Assembly (NCBI RefSeq): GCF_002272945.1 | Contig: NZ_NQMN01000002.1 | Coordinates: 487,016-551,015 of the forward strand | Length of the DNA stretch: 64,000 bases | Direction of reading: 5' to 3' | DNA from: Mycoplasmopsis agassizii | GTDB lineage: Bacteria > Bacillota_I > Bacilli_A > Mycoplasmatales > Metamycoplasmataceae | Shown here: one piece after another, positions 63,440-64,000 of the stretch | How the letters are laid out: every line of letters begins with the position of its first letter | Position numbering within the stretch: position 1 is the stretch's first letter | Notes under the pieces: generated by a model | What the model was told of the DNA's origin: nothing | What the model saw: only the letters and a program-made list of their open reading frames with translations | The model's database searches: none | Position numbers and translations under genes: made by a program

Positions 63440-64000
63440 ATGATTTTATATAAATTTGGCAAAATTGTCCACCAAAATGGTGAAAATATTATTTACGAAG
63501 CGGCAGAAAATGCCTATTCAATTAAGGTTAATCCTAATTCAAAATGAGCTCTAGATGTTTCAAGTAAGTTATACATTTATGAGCATCGCACTGAGTATAG
63601 TGAACAACTTTATGGTTTTAAAACCTTTAGAGAAAGAGTTTTATTTGCTGATTTAATCAGCATCAGTGGCATTGGTCCTAAAATTGCTTTTTCAATTTTA
63701 AATGAAGGTTGAGAAAAAGTTGCAGCGATGATTGTTGAAAAAAATATTGACTTACTTTCAGTCATTCCCTATGTCAATGCTAAAGTTGCTAGCACAATTA
63801 TTTTCACATTAGAAAAGAAAATGCTGAAAATGATTGACCGTGAAAATGCTCGTGAGCAAATTAATGTGATGACTGCTTCACAACAAGAAATTAATGAATT
63901 AGAAACTTCATTAAAAGTTTTGGGTTACCAAAAACGGCAGATCAAATACGCCCTTGATCATATCGATGCAGGAGGTAGCCTTGAAGAATTAATTGAAAGA
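63440..64000 (+). CDS. ruvA: Holliday junction DNA helicase subunit RuvA (partial)
   Basis: 187 codons; the 3' end lies outside the window. N-terminal OB-like domain, then the helix-hairpin-helix [13 protein letters not shown] (about 76-88) and a second weaker one ([20 protein letters not shown]). C-terminal [19 protein letters not shown] is the RuvB-contacting domain. RuvA binds Holliday junctions and guides the RuvB motor, whose gene usually follows. SD AAGGA before ATG 63440. Confidence 0.94.

Overview
The window is mollicute DNA in which UGA is read as tryptophan (genetic code 4). Almost every long gene, including gyrA, gltX, prfA and dnaX, stays open only if in-frame TGA is translated. 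The very low G+C, prolipoproteins with -A-C lipoboxes, a single RF1-type release factor gene and lack of wall genes also fit Mycoplasma in the broad sense. I cannot fix the species. I call all coding regions with TGA as Trp.

Layout. (1) 1-5506: an accessory block with a type III restriction-modification system. Its mod gene carries a nine-G tract that leaves it out of frame here. After it come res, a poorly paired tRNA-Trp(CCA) and an unrecognised 693-residue protein. (2) 5560-7594: a membrane protein and a DUF3137-like protein. (3) 7651-18212: a repeated surface-protein locus. Four copies of one promoter/leader drive two secreted subtilisin-family proteases, each overlapping a partner surface protein, and two further lipoproteins that sit behind a 23-codon ORF instead of a protease. 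One lipoprotein is frameshifted at an A8 tract. (4) 18363-23094: two more DUF3137-like proteins, a DUF2130 protein and LemA. (5) 23314-27991: a sugar/nucleoside-type ABC importer operon. (6) 28059-30192: thiol peroxidase, a coiled-coil repeat protein, and two tandem ~205-nt minus-strand transcription units with good promoters and terminators but no ORF; I read these as a duplicated, unnamed small RNA. (7) 30269-33676: a phosphohexomutase-like protein lacking the catalytic motifs and a DUF31/MIP-type serine protease lipoprotein. (8) 33803-42653: housekeeping genes gyrA, UPF0154, tdk, tRNA-His, holB, tmk, recR, ybaB, dnaX. (9) 42758-49904: YwaF-like protein, SPFH protein, asnA, an exported low-complexity protein, a membrane protein and a formate/nitrite transporter. 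(10) 50018-51580: three overlapping genes for small two-TM proteins resembling SLATT/DUF4231. (11) 51624-60157: tRNA-Thr, gltX, prfA, prmC, a phosphonate-type ABC pair whose ATPase has lost its Walker A lysine, a DUF1600-like protein, a Gln-rich protein and tRNA-Cys. (12) 60170-64000: HAD phosphatase, ktrA, TraX-like protein, five tRNAs and the start of ruvA.

How it fits together. The housekeeping part is compact, with stop/start overlaps (prfA-prmC-ABC-PhnE; dnaX-ybaB-recR-tmk-holB). The accessory parts concern the cell surface and DNA defence, and both contain homopolymer tracts that can switch genes. The best candidate for an undescribed system is the protease/surface-protein locus at 7651-18212, whose gene pairing recalls the MIB-MIP antibody capture-and-cleave system but with a different protease fold. 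The paired small RNAs at 29460-29973 come next.
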